Below, piece after piece: positions 43,983 to 51,083 of a stretch of DNA of 64,000 bases (the stretch's first letter is position 1; each line of letters opens with the position of its first letter). Position numbers and translations under genes: made by a program. The notes under the pieces are model-generated. The model ran no database searches. It was not told where the DNA came from and saw only the letters and a list, made by a program, of their open reading frames with translations. The stretch comes from Caulobacter hibisci (GTDB lineage Bacteria; Pseudomonadota; Alphaproteobacteria; Caulobacterales; Caulobacteraceae). Where the stretch lies: contig NZ_JADWOX010000007.1 in the NCBI RefSeq assembly GCF_016135805.1, positions 124,001 to 188,000 on the forward strand. The letters run 5' to 3'.

Positions 43983-44365
43983 CAAGCCGCCTCCCGCTTC
44001 TCGCCCTGCAGGGCCGCGTCGGCATGCGTGATGGCCTGGGGGTGCAGCACCACGGCGGCCAGGTCGCCGCTGGCGCCGAACATCTGGGGCGAGGTCGCCA
44101 GGTGCTGGGCCAGGGTGAGCAGCGCATTCCACGTGCGCTCGCCGGCCGGCGACAGCAGCGGCCCTTCGCCGTGGGCCAGCCAGTCGGCCGACAAGGCGCC
44201 GGCGGGCAGCTCGCGCACCGAGACGATCAGGCCAAAGCCTGCGAGGTAGTGGGCGGTGCTGGAGACGTCGGCGACCAGGGCGCCCAGGGGCGTCTTGCGG
44301 GCGGTCTCGGTGTCCAGGCTCTTGCGCCAGAGGGCGCTGGCGGTGCGATTGCGGCGGCCAGTCAT
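43982..44365 (-). CDS. hypothetical phage protein
   Basis: 127 residues, basic N-terminus (TGRRNRTASALWRKSL) and a helical body (TWNALLTLAQHLATSPQMFG). No family recognised. Overlaps the neighbouring gene by four bases (ATGA). Confidence 0.65.
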   Translation of the reverse strand: MTGRRNRTASALWRKSLDTETARKTPLGALVADVSSTAHYLAGFGLIVSVRELPAGALSADWLAHGEGPLLSPAGERTWNALLTLAQHLATSPQMFGASGDLAAVVLHPQAITHADAALQGEKREAA

Positions 44366-44748
44366 GCCGCGCTCCTTTCGGGCTCTGAGGGGGCCAGCTG
44401 AAGGCCCGGCGCCGCCGCCGGCTGGCGCACGCGGGCGCTCCAGTCGGGATCGGCCGCGGCGATGGCCTGGGCCAGCTTGTCGCGGGCGGCGGGGCCGAAC
44501 GGGGTGAAGAGATAGGCAAAGCCCGGATCCACGGCCTGGCCCTCGGGCGCATAGACGGTCACCCGCACGCACGGCCCGCTGGCGTGGACGGCGTCGCGGG
44601 CGGCGTTGGCGTCGCGCAGGCCGAACGGCATGCCCGCGTGGCCGCGCTCGACCAGCAGGGCCAGCAGGGCGCGGGCCAGCTCGTCGGCGGTGGCGAAGGT
44701 GCGATCAGGCTCGAACCCGCGCCCCAGGCAGAAATTGGCCCGGCTCAT
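44362..44748 (-). CDS. hypothetical phage protein
   Basis: 128 residues, MSRANFCLGRGFEPDRTFAT at the start and a beta-type segment CVRVTVYAPEGQAVDPGFAY. No family recognised. Overlaps the P-loop gene by four bases (ATGA) and the downstream gene likewise. Confidence 0.65.
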   Translation of the reverse strand: MSRANFCLGRGFEPDRTFATADELARALLALLVERGHAGMPFGLRDANAARDAVHASGPCVRVTVYAPEGQAVDPGFAYLFTPFGPAARDKLAQAIAAADPDWSARVRQPAAAPGLQLAPSEPERSAA

Positions 44749-45197
44749 CGGCGCACCGCCGCGGCGTCGAGCGCCGCGCCCGTGGCCACCATCCAGGCGA
44801 TGAAGAGGCAAAAGGCGATGGCGGCGGCGATCATCAGCCAGGGCATGGCTCGGTCGAGGGCGTCCATGGCGATGGCGACGCGGGCGCCCAGGCTCGGCCG
44901 CCCCAGGATCTGGCGGGCGGCGGCGGGCGTGACTTGGTGGCCCTCGTCGATGAACACGCCCGTGACCTCGTGGCCGCGAATGGGGTTGTCGGTCGGCAGT
45001 CGCACAACCTTGCCGCCGGCCGCCTCCCACTGGGCGACAAGGACGGGGTGCATCTGAGACTTGCCGGTTCCCTCGCCAGCGATGATCAGGGTCATGCCGC
45101 GGGCCGGCTTGCCCTCGGCGTCGCGCCTGTGGCCCAGGCGCAGGCGCTCGGCGGCCTGGGCCGCTTCCTCCTCGGGCGGCGGAGCGTAGGGAACCAT
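44745..45197 (-). CDS. mini P-loop protein with C-terminal membrane anchor
   Basis: 150 residues. LIIAGEGTGKSQMH (near 37-50) is a Walker A motif and VFIDEGHQ (near 82-89) a DExH-like Walker B, only about 35 residues apart. The C-terminus PWLMIAAAIAFCLFIAWMVA is a transmembrane helix. This resembles a truncated Zot-type or helicase-type NTPase core tied to the membrane. Too short for a complete motor domain; a sensor, decoy or superinfection-exclusion role is possible. Overlaps both neighbours. Confidence 0.7.
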   Translation of the reverse strand: MVPYAPPPEEEAAQAAERLRLGHRRDAEGKPARGMTLIIAGEGTGKSQMHPVLVAQWEAAGGKVVRLPTDNPIRGHEVTGVFIDEGHQVTPAAARQILGRPSLGARVAIAMDALDRAMPWLMIAAAIAFCLFIAWMVATGAALDAAAVRR

Positions 45198-45589
45198 CAG
45201 TGCGCCCTCCGGTCGGTGTGCCGGCCGCCGTCGCAGGCCGCTCCGTTGATGCCGTTCGCCAAGGCACGCGCGGCGATTGGCGCGAGGAACGCTTTGCCGG
45301 CGGCGCCCATGGCGCCAAGGTGGGAAACGGCGCAGTGGACGGCCACGGTGGTGACGTTGCCGTAGGTCGAGGTCTTGCTGAATTCGCCCAGGGCCGTCAT
45401 GCGCTGCAGCGTGGTCAGCACCAGGCGCTCGATCAGCGCGCCCATGGCCGAGAGGGTTTGGTCGCCCGGTGAAATGTCGGCAAGCGAGCCGGTGATGGCG
45501 ATCATGCGGTCAAGCGCGCCGTCCAAAGCGGCCTGCATGTCCTGGGCCTGCTGCTCGGTCATCGACGTTGTGAAGTGAACCTTTGTCAT
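45197..45589 (-). CDS. hypothetical phage protein
   Basis: 130 residues, begins TKVHFTTSMTEQQAQDMQAA; helical first half, then a Gly/Ala-rich hydrophobic stretch (SHLGAMGAAGKAFLAPIAAR). No family recognised. One-base overlap with the P-loop gene. Start follows the recurring TGAGCCATG junction. Confidence 0.65.
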   Translation of the reverse strand: MTKVHFTTSMTEQQAQDMQAALDGALDRMIAITGSLADISPGDQTLSAMGALIERLVLTTLQRMTALGEFSKTSTYGNVTTVAVHCAVSHLGAMGAAGKAFLAPIAARALANGINGAACDGGRHTDRRAH

Positions 45590-45592
45590 GGC

Positions 45593-45814
45593 TCAGGCCT
45601 CCGGGTAGTTGCGACGGTGGCGGTCGGTGTCGCGCTCGACCTCGGCCTCGATCGCCTCGACGTTGGCGGCGTGCATGGCGGCGAAGGCGCGGCGCTCCTC
45701 GGCGCAGGCTTCCAGGAAGTCGGCGAGGGCGCTGCTGGCCTGATAGATCGCGCCCGCGACGACGGCGAAGGCGACGAAGGCCAGGACGGGGTGTTGCTGG
45801 ATCAGCTGGGTCAT
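45593..45814 (-). CDS. small membrane protein with cytoplasmic coiled segment
   Basis: 73 residues. Residues 10-30 (VLAFVAFAVVAGAIYQASSAL) hold one transmembrane helix, followed by a long charged helix ending RDTDRHRRNYPEA. Function unknown. Three bases separate it from neighbours on both sides, and the ATG follows TGAGCC. Confidence 0.68.
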   Translation of the reverse strand: MTQLIQQHPVLAFVAFAVVAGAIYQASSALADFLEACAEERRAFAAMHAANVEAIEAEVERDTDRHRRNYPEA

Positions 45815-45817
45815 GGC

Positions 45818-46084
45818 TCAGACCTCCCCGATGGCGGAGAGGTAGAGGTCCAGGATGGCGTCGGCCTCCTGGCGCTTGGCGCGGTCGGTCTTGCGCAGGC
45901 GCACGACGGTCTTCAGCACCTTGACGTCGAAACCGTTGCCCTTGGCTTCGGCGTAGACCTCGTCGATCTGGTCGCTGATCTCGGCCTTTTCGACCGCCAG
46001 GCGCTCGACGCGCTCGATGATGGATTTCAGCTGGCCTTGCGCGGTGCTGTTGAGCACGTCGGCATGCGGTGTGGGTTCGGACAC
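45818..46084 (-). CDS. gapR: GapR-family DUF2312 nucleoid-associated protein, phage-encoded
   Basis: 88 residues. DVLNSTAQGQLKSIIERVER, EKAEISDQIDEVYAEAKGNG and VLKTVVRLRKTDRAKRQEAD cover almost the entire DUF2312 family. In Caulobacter the chromosomal GapR is a tetramer that clamps overtwisted DNA ahead of replication and transcription and stimulates topoisomerases. GTG start at 46084 has AAGGGG upstream. It is the first gene of the leftward early operon, directly behind a promoter with two operators and a parS-type palindrome, so it is probably expressed early in infection. Confidence 0.88.
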   Translation of the reverse strand: MSEPTPHADVLNSTAQGQLKSIIERVERLAVEKAEISDQIDEVYAEAKGNGFDVKVLKTVVRLRKTDRAKRQEADAILDLYLSAIGEV

Positions 46085-46125
46085 GTTCGCCCCTTCCGTT
46101 TGTGTTTCGTGTGAAACGGTGACAG

Positions 46126-46152
46126 GGACGGATGGTAGAGGACTAATGGTCC
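46126..46152. promoter_or_regulatory. tandem operator pair upstream of gapR
   Basis: GGACGGATGGTAG (46126-46138) and GGACTAATGGTCC (46140-46152) fit a shared 13-bp pattern GGACNNATGGTCC with a 14-bp period. A matching pair lies at 47299-47325 between repressor and cro. They overlap the predicted gapR promoter, so the S24 repressor or Cro-like protein probably binds here. Confidence 0.65.
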
Positions 46153-46162
46153 TAATCGTCAA
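46134..46162 (-). promoter_or_regulatory. candidate promoter of the leftward gapR operon
   Basis: On the minus strand TTGACG (46162-46157) matches the -35 box of Caulobacter-type housekeeping promoters, with a weak TCTACC -10 candidate 17 bases on. Both operators overlap the spacer and -10. Confidence 0.4.
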
Positions 46163-46168
46163 CCCAAA

Positions 46169-46184
46169 TGTTCCACGTGGAACA
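46169..46184. promoter_or_regulatory. parS-type 16-bp perfect palindrome
   Basis: TGTTCCACGTGGAACA is a perfect palindrome that fits the bacterial parS pattern TGTTNCACGTGNAACA bound by ParB. A degenerate relative, TGTTTCGTGTGAAACG, is at 46103-46118 in the same intergenic region. No parA/parB genes are seen in the prophage part shown, so host ParB would be the reader if it is functional. Confidence 0.65.
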
Positions 46185-46240
46185 AATATAGGGACGGTTT
46201 GCCGATGGCGACCAGGACGGTCGGTTGTCAAACTGGCGCA

Positions 46241-46624
46241 ATGAGGCGCGCGATTTTGATTTTGGGCGGGGTTGCTGCCGCTGTGGTTGGTGGTGGGTTC
46301 TGGGCGTGGTCGGCTATCGAGGCCTCGCACGCGGCAGAACTGAGAGAGGCCTACAGGGCGGGGCTGGAGCGACGCAACGCGCGCTTCCTGAACGCCCACC
46401 CTGATGTGGCGGGCGACTACGTCACGGAGGTGCGAGGTGGTGCGCCGTTCGCTGTTATGGGCGACCCGCTAGAGGTGCAAGTCAGGGTCGACTGTGAGCA
46501 GTCAGGGGCCGACATGCCTATCGATATTCAGGCTTGCGAACAGGCTAAGGCCGCGTTGAAGGCGGCGCGCAAGCGCGAGGCTGAGGAGGCCCGAGCGTTG
46601 GTGTATGGCGTGCCCGCTAATTAA
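46241..46624 (+). CDS. hypothetical membrane-anchored phage protein
   Basis: 127 residues with an N-terminal hydrophobic segment (ILILGGVAAAVVGGGFWAW, near 5-23) then a soluble, helical, charged domain with two cysteines. ATG at 46241 is chosen because it places the membrane segment at the N-terminus; an in-frame upstream start at 46199 lies near the parS-type site. Convergent with the repressor gene, overlapping it by four bases. May be a lysogeny-expressed exclusion factor; unproven. Confidence 0.6.
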   Translation: MRRAILILGGVAAAVVGGGFWAWSAIEASHAAELREAYRAGLERRNARFLNAHPDVAGDYVTEVRGGAPFAVMGDPLEVQVRVDCEQSGADMPIDIQACEQAKAALKAARKREAEEARALVYGVPAN

Positions 46625-47226
46625 AGCTTGAAGGCGACGGCGTGCAGTGCGCGAACTTTGGTCGCTTCGTAGGTCAAGGTCTTGGGCTCATTCCACTGTT
46701 TGGCGAACACATGACCTTGGCGCTGGCCTTCGTAGGTCTTGATCACGCCTGAACCATCGGTGAACTCGATAACGACGTCACGATCGCGGGCCGGCGGATA
46801 GTTTTTTCGCACAATCAGCGTTTCGCCCGGGAAGATCCGTGGCTCCATGCTGCTGCCCATTGGGCGAACCCCGAAGAACTCGCCTGGGCCTAGCGCCAGG
46901 CCATGGGGCAATTCAATCCAGTCGATGACCTCACCCTCATTCAGGGCGATGCGTTCGCCGTCGCTAGCGGCGGCGTAGCCGAACACCGGGACCTTGTTGC
47001 GTGAAGATGTCGGCGGCGGCCCGAACTGCTGAGGTTCCGGCGGGGTTTCGTTGAAGAAGGCCCGAACCTGCTGGGCGTGGCGTTCGCTAAGGTCGCCGCC
47101 GCTTTTGAGCTTCCGGTAGAGGTAGCTCGAATTCATCCCGAGCGTCTTAGACAACTGGTAGGCCGCGCCGCGAGGCATGGTCTCCAGGCGTTCAGCGACG
47201 ATCGTCCAGGTCAGGGCTTCTTCCAT
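46621..47226 (-). CDS. S24/LexA-like phage repressor
   Basis: 201 residues. The N-terminal HTH (GAAYQLSKTLGMNSSYLYRK) binds DNA; the C-terminal S24 peptidase domain has VRPMGSSMEPRIFPGETLIV with Ser126 and GVIKTYEG with Lys163, the same 37-residue Ser-Lys spacing as LexA. No Ala-Gly or Cys-Gly cleavage pair is clear in FGYAAASDGE, so self-cleavage is uncertain. ATG at 47226 is favoured over a TTG at 47280. Divergent from the cro-like gene with two operators between them. Confidence 0.85.
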   Translation of the reverse strand: MEEALTWTIVAERLETMPRGAAYQLSKTLGMNSSYLYRKLKSGGDLSERHAQQVRAFFNETPPEPQQFGPPPTSSRNKVPVFGYAAASDGERIALNEGEVIDWIELPHGLALGPGEFFGVRPMGSSMEPRIFPGETLIVRKNYPPARDRDVVIEFTDGSGVIKTYEGQRQGHVFAKQWNEPKTLTYEATKVRALHAVAFKL

Positions 47227-47298
47227 GACCGAACGGTATGCGGTGTGTCGCGAGAGAGCGGTATTGACCGAATAGGCCAAATCAGTTCAGCCAAAATG

Positions 47299-47325
47299 GG
47301 ACGGATGGTCCGTGACGGAAAGTCC
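47299..47325. promoter_or_regulatory. tandem operator pair between repressor and cro-like gene
   Basis: GGACGGATGGTCC (47299-47311, inverted-repeat half sites ACGGA/TCCGT around it) and TGACGGAAAGTCC (47313-47325) repeat the GGACNNATGGTCC pattern with a 14-bp period. The second overlaps the GGAAAG ribosome binding site of the cro-like gene, so binding would also block its expression. Confidence 0.65.
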
Positions 47326-47327
47326 CT

Positions 47328-47588
47328 ATGCGACAAATTGTCCTAAACCACAAGGCCCAGCCTGACGAAACGCCCGTAGAGCGGGTGTTTCGCGTGTTTG
47401 GCGCCGCTCGTGCGAGCGCCATTGCCGGTCTTACGACCGAGGCGTTGAGGAAGTGGAACCGGCGCGTCTCGACCGGAGGTCAAGGTGGTCTAGTGCCGGC
47501 GCGGTATCAGGCGGCGTTCCTCCGGGCGGCGCAGGCTGACGGTCTGGCGTTGAGCGCCGAGGACTTCATTGCGGAGGCCCGGCAATGA
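47328..47588 (+). CDS. Cro-like small regulator
   Basis: 86 residues with a HTH-like VERVFRVFGAARASAIAGLT followed by EALRKWNRRV, the pattern of Cro/YdaS-type regulators in which the phage's second repressor opposes the S24 repressor. ATG at 47328 follows GGAAAG within an operator. Probably the first gene of the rightward (lytic) transcript; overlaps the next frame by four bases (ATGA). Confidence 0.75.
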   Translation: MRQIVLNHKAQPDETPVERVFRVFGAARASAIAGLTTEALRKWNRRVSTGGQGGLVPARYQAAFLRAAQADGLALSAEDFIAEARQ

Positions 47589-48103
47589 TACCGATGAAGT
47601 TTCGCGCCCGGGACTACGTGAGGGGTCGCTTCACCTTGGCCGAGGTGCTGGAAGCGCGGGCAGATGCGCGTAAGGCACAGGGCGTAGCGCCGCGGCTGGC
47701 GCGGCTGGATCCCCGATCGCCGGTGTTGCCGCTAGTTGACTGGCCCGCGTGTGCCTGTGGCGCCGGGGCGGGCGTAAGCCTGCAGGCGCTCGGCGAACTC
47801 GCGCAGCAGCTCCAACTGCTCGGAGCCGATCCCGCCGTCGTCCGAATGGCCGCTGTACTGCATGACCGCGTCCATGAAGAGTTGGGCGTTCTCGGCCGGC
47901 GTGACCGTCTTGGCCTTAATGTTGTTCACGAAGCCCAGGGCCAGGCCGAACAGAACAGCTTCGGCGGCGCCCAGGCGCAGGTGGGCTTCAACGCCTCCCT
48001 CGCCAAGCTTGTCCACCGTCTTTTCCAGCGCGCGCAGGCGCTCCTGAACCGTCTTTTCGCCCATGCCCGCAAGCTGGGCCGAGTCCTCGGCGGTGGCAAA
48101 TGA
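47585..48103 (+). CDS. possible rightward gene overlapping an opposite-strand gene
   Basis: Open for 172 codons; the ATG overlaps the cro-like stop and its TGA overlaps the next gene's ATG, as expected of a true operon member. The first 50 residues (IPMKFRARDYVRGRFTLAEV onwards) look protein-like, but from about 47732 the opposite strand has a better coding pattern. It may be genuine, truncated, or only partly translated. Confidence 0.35.
   Translation: MIPMKFRARDYVRGRFTLAEVLEARADARKAQGVAPRLARLDPRSPVLPLVDWPACACGAGAGVSLQALGELAQQLQLLGADPAVVRMAAVLHDRVHEELGVLGRRDRLGLNVVHEAQGQAEQNSFGGAQAQVGFNASLAKLVHRLFQRAQALLNRLFAHARKLGRVLGGGK
47732..48064 (-). CDS. hypothetical phage protein
   Basis: 110 residues, MGEKTVQERLRALEKTVDKL at the start (short coiled-coil-like helix), then a hydrophobic AEAVLFGLALGFVNNI segment and an acidic middle. 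Codon pattern is natural for the genome (C/G third positions, no rare runs). No family recognised. It lies within the rightward gene block on the opposite strand. Confidence 0.6.
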   Translation of the reverse strand: MGEKTVQERLRALEKTVDKLGEGGVEAHLRLGAAEAVLFGLALGFVNNIKAKTVTPAENAQLFMDAVMQYSGHSDDGGIGSEQLELLREFAERLQAYARPGATGTRGPVN

Positions 48104-48480
48104 CCCCCTGGACCCCCACCGACCTGGCCACCTGGCGCGCCCTGGTCGCCGAGGCCCAGGCCTGCGCCGACAAGCCGGCGCGCCGCGCGGTCGAACTGGG
48201 CAAGCTGGCCCGCAAGGCCAACCGGGCGGTGATCCCCGCCGTCTCGCCCGACGGGGTGGGCCGGTGCTTCAACCTGTTCCGCTTCGCCGAGACCTTCGCC
48301 TGCCTGGATGCGGCGGGCCGGGCCAGCAACGCCAAGGCCCTGGGCGAGAAGGCGGCGCTGGCGGCCCTGGCCATCGACCCGCCGCCGGCGGGGCAGGCGG
48401 GCGCCAACGTCGTCGAGTTGGCGCCGCCGGCCGACGCGGCCCCGGCGCCGGCGCGCTTCCGCGCCGATCTGGACGGGTGA
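48100..48480 (+). CDS. hypothetical phage protein
   Basis: 126 residues, helical and basic in the middle (VELGKLARKANRAVIPAVSP), Pro/Ala-rich at the C-terminus. No motif recognised. Early rightward operon, followed after four bases by the next gene. Confidence 0.65.
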   Translation: MTPWTPTDLATWRALVAEAQACADKPARRAVELGKLARKANRAVIPAVSPDGVGRCFNLFRFAETFACLDAAGRASNAKALGEKAALAALAIDPPPAGQAGANVVELAPPADAAPAPARFRADLDG

Positions 48481-48484
48481 CGCC

Positions 48485-49117
48485 ATGTCGGGGGCCGATC
48501 GCAAGCTGAAGACCGAAAACTACGACGCCGCCCGGCCGCGCTGGATCGTCGCCGCCCGGGTGGTGGCCGACCACGAGGACGTCAACGCCGTGCAGGTGCA
48601 GTTCGCCGGGGGCGGGGAGACCCGCGCCGGCGCGGGCCTGATCCGGGCGCGCAAGCTGAGCTTCTACCTGGGCCACGTGGCGGCCGGGCTGTCGGTGCAT
48701 GAACTGGCCAATCTGAGCAAGGCCACGCGCAAGACCATCCGCGAGCATATCCAGGCGGTGGAAGACGAACGCGACGACGGCTCGCCCCTGGCGGTCGAGC
48801 TGGACGCCCTGACCGCCGAAATCCAGCTGATCCTGGCGCGCAAGGATTACGTGGCCCAGCGCCGCGCCGTGACGCTGGCGCTCGCCGCCGACCAGGGCGT
48901 GGGCGGGATGGGCGCGCCCGAACCCCTGCCGCCGCTGGCCCGCGCGGCCCTGGACCCGGCGCTGGACCGCCTGCTCGCGACCTGGCACGCGGCCGACACG
49001 GCCAGGGCCGCCTGGGCGGCCCTGTGCGCCGCCGGCGAGGCGGCGCTGCTGATCACCCACGACGACGCGGCCGGCGCGGCCGTGTCGCTCGTCACCGACC
49101 TGCGGGAGGCCAGCTGA
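48485..49117 (+). CDS. hypothetical phage protein
   Basis: 210 residues, soluble. ADHEDVNAVQVQFAGGGETR and IRARKLSFYLGHVAAGLSVH suggest a mixed alpha/beta N-terminal half; the C-terminal half is a long helical Ala-rich region. No family recognised. Stop overlaps the next start (TGATG). Confidence 0.65.
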   Translation: MSGADRKLKTENYDAARPRWIVAARVVADHEDVNAVQVQFAGGGETRAGAGLIRARKLSFYLGHVAAGLSVHELANLSKATRKTIREHIQAVEDERDDGSPLAVELDALTAEIQLILARKDYVAQRRAVTLALAADQGVGGMGAPEPLPPLARAALDPALDRLLATWHAADTARAAWAALCAAGEAALLITHDDAAGAAVSLVTDLREAS

Positions 49118-49989
49118 TGGCCCCCGCGCACAAGACGCCCGCCCCGCAATTGCAACAGCCGCCGACCGACGCGGCTGGAATGCCGATCCAGAGGGACTTC
49201 ACAAGCCGTGCGGGGAGAACGGGTGGGTATCCCGCGGCTCATGGATCGGAAGTTCGGCAGGCCGGGGGCGGGTTGCGCCCCGCTCCCGGCCGCACCTCAG
49301 GGAGAGGCGACGCTCTGCAGGTGGCGGCCCTCTATGTCGAGACCGGCGGCTGCTACTTCGGCCTGCCTGACGTAACCGTCGTTGGCCACGGAGAAGATCA
49401 CGCTGACGGTTCAACGACGGTGCATCTTGACGGGAGGGCCTATCGCGGGCCCTGGCCAGTCGTGGCCCATCCGAGCTGCAAGCGTTTTGGGCGCTTCTGG
49501 CATGGCAGCACGCGCAAGCCGCACCAGTTCAAGATGGGCGACGACGGCGGCTGTTTCGAGCACGCCCTGTCGACCGTCCGCGCCTATGGCGGCGTCATCG
49601 AGCACCCCTGTGACAGCCGGGCCTGGGGTCTGTTCCAACTCAACGCGCCGCCTCGTCAAGGCGGATGGGTAAAAGCTGACGATCTGGGCGGCTGGACCTG
49701 CTGCGTGGATCAGGGGTTCTACGGCCACTTCGCAAACAAGCTGACGTGGCTCTACGTTTTCGGGGTGAGCCGCGAAGACCTGCCCGATCTGCTGTGGGGC
49801 AAGGGTGAGCAGCGCCTGCATCCTGTCGCGCTGGAGAAATACGGCTACGAAAAAGCCCGGCGCATCGGGATGATGGCCATGGTGGGCGGCAAGGACAAAG
49901 TCCGTATTCGAAACCGGACCCCTGAGCGCTTCCGTGACCAGCTGCTCTCGATCGCGCGGTTGTCGCGCGCGCGGACGCTGACCCGATGA
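49117..49989 (+). CDS. conserved phage protein of unknown function
   Basis: 290 residues. From residue 67 onwards there is a conserved-looking core: AALYVETGGCYFGLPDVTVV, VVAHPSCKRFGRFWHG, GVIEHPCDSRAWGLF and GGWTCCVDQGFYGHFANK, ending TPERFRDQLLSIARLSR. I have the impression of a family met in other proteobacterial phages, with HP(S/P)C and EHPxxSxAW motifs that recall a nucleotide-modifying enzyme, but cannot name it. Overlaps the primase gene by four bases. Confidence 0.72.
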   Translation: MAPAHKTPAPQLQQPPTDAAGMPIQRDFTSRAGRTGGYPAAHGSEVRQAGGGLRPAPGRTSGRGDALQVAALYVETGGCYFGLPDVTVVGHGEDHADGSTTVHLDGRAYRGPWPVVAHPSCKRFGRFWHGSTRKPHQFKMGDDGGCFEHALSTVRAYGGVIEHPCDSRAWGLFQLNAPPRQGGWVKADDLGGWTCCVDQGFYGHFANKLTWLYVFGVSREDLPDLLWGKGEQRLHPVALEKYGYEKARRIGMMAMVGGKDKVRIRNRTPERFRDQLLSIARLSRARTLTR

Positions 49990-51083
49990 CCCCCCAGCGC
50001 CGCGAACTTCCCTACGCCTGGGCCGAGGTCAAGGCGCAGCTGCAGGCCAATATCAACCGCCTGCTGACCCGCCTGGGCTTTGGCCAGATGAAAGAGGACG
50101 ACGGCCGCGTGTGGCCCAGGAACCCCTGGCGCGACGATCGCCGGGCGGGCTCGTTCAACATCGCCGTGGCCCGGGTGAAGAACTTCGACATCGGGGCCTG
50201 GCACGACTTCGCCACCAAGGACGGCGGCGACATCTTCGACCTGATCGCCCGCTGCGAGCGCCACGCCGACAAGATGAGCACCTACTGGTGGGCGCTGGAA
50301 TGGCTGGGCTGGGGCAAGGGCGAGGTGCGCACCAAGGCCCAGGCCGACCAGGACCGCGAGCGCGAGGAGGCCAACCGCCGCGCGCGCGAGGCCAAGAGCG
50401 AGGAAGAGGCCAGCGCCAAGCGCCAGCAGCTGCTGGGCAAGTGGCTGGCCCTGCCGGGGATCGGCGGCACGGTGGCCGAAACCTATCTGCGCGAGGCGCG
50501 GGGCATCGACCTGTCGCGCCTGCCGAAACTGCCCGAGGCCCTGCATTTCTCGCCCGCCTGGGACCACTTCGACAAGGAAACCGGCGAGATCACCACCTGG
50601 CCGGCCATGGTCAGCGCCATGACGCGCGGCAGCAAACTGGCGGGCCTGCATATCACCTGGCTGGCGCCGGACGGTTCGGGCAAGGCGCCGGTGACCCCGG
50701 CCAAGAAAATGCGCGGCAGCGTCAGCGGATCGGCGATCCGCCTGACGCGCGGGGCCGGCGGCCTATCGCCGACCGAAGCGCAAAAGCGCGGCGCGGCCAT
50801 TCCGCTGGTGATCGGGGAGGGGATCGAAACCACCCTGACCTGCGGCGTGGCCCAGCCCGGCTATCGCGCCTGGGCGGCCGGGTCGCTGAGCCTGATGGGC
50901 CTGCTGGACTGGCCGCCCTTCGCCAGCGCCGCGATCCTGCTGCGCGACAACGACTGGAAGCCCGAGGCCGTCGCGGCCTTCGACAAGGTGGTGGACCACT
51001 GGCGCGCCCAGGCCGCCGGACGCCCCCTGAAGGTGGTGGGCGCCAAGGTGGGCAACGACTTCAACGATTGGGTGCGCGCGTGA
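49986..51083 (+). CDS. toprim domain-containing phage primase
   Basis: 365 residues. The N-terminal part holds a short zinc-less primase-type segment (KNFDIGAWHDFATKDGGDIF). The toprim domain has LVIGEGIETTL (catalytic Glu near 278), AILLRDNDW (DxD-like, near 316) and KVGNDFNDW. Makes RNA primers for phage replication. Overlaps the helicase start (GTGA) and acts with it as the replication pair. Confidence 0.87.
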   Translation: MTPQRRELPYAWAEVKAQLQANINRLLTRLGFGQMKEDDGRVWPRNPWRDDRRAGSFNIAVARVKNFDIGAWHDFATKDGGDIFDLIARCERHADKMSTYWWALEWLGWGKGEVRTKAQADQDREREEANRRAREAKSEEEASAKRQQLLGKWLALPGIGGTVAETYLREARGIDLSRLPKLPEALHFSPAWDHFDKETGEITTWPAMVSAMTRGSKLAGLHITWLAPDGSGKAPVTPAKKMRGSVSGSAIRLTRGAGGLSPTEAQKRGAAIPLVIGEGIETTLTCGVAQPGYRAWAAGSLSLMGLLDWPPFASAAILLRDNDWKPEAVAAFDKVVDHWRAQAAGRPLKVVGAKVGNDFNDWVRA

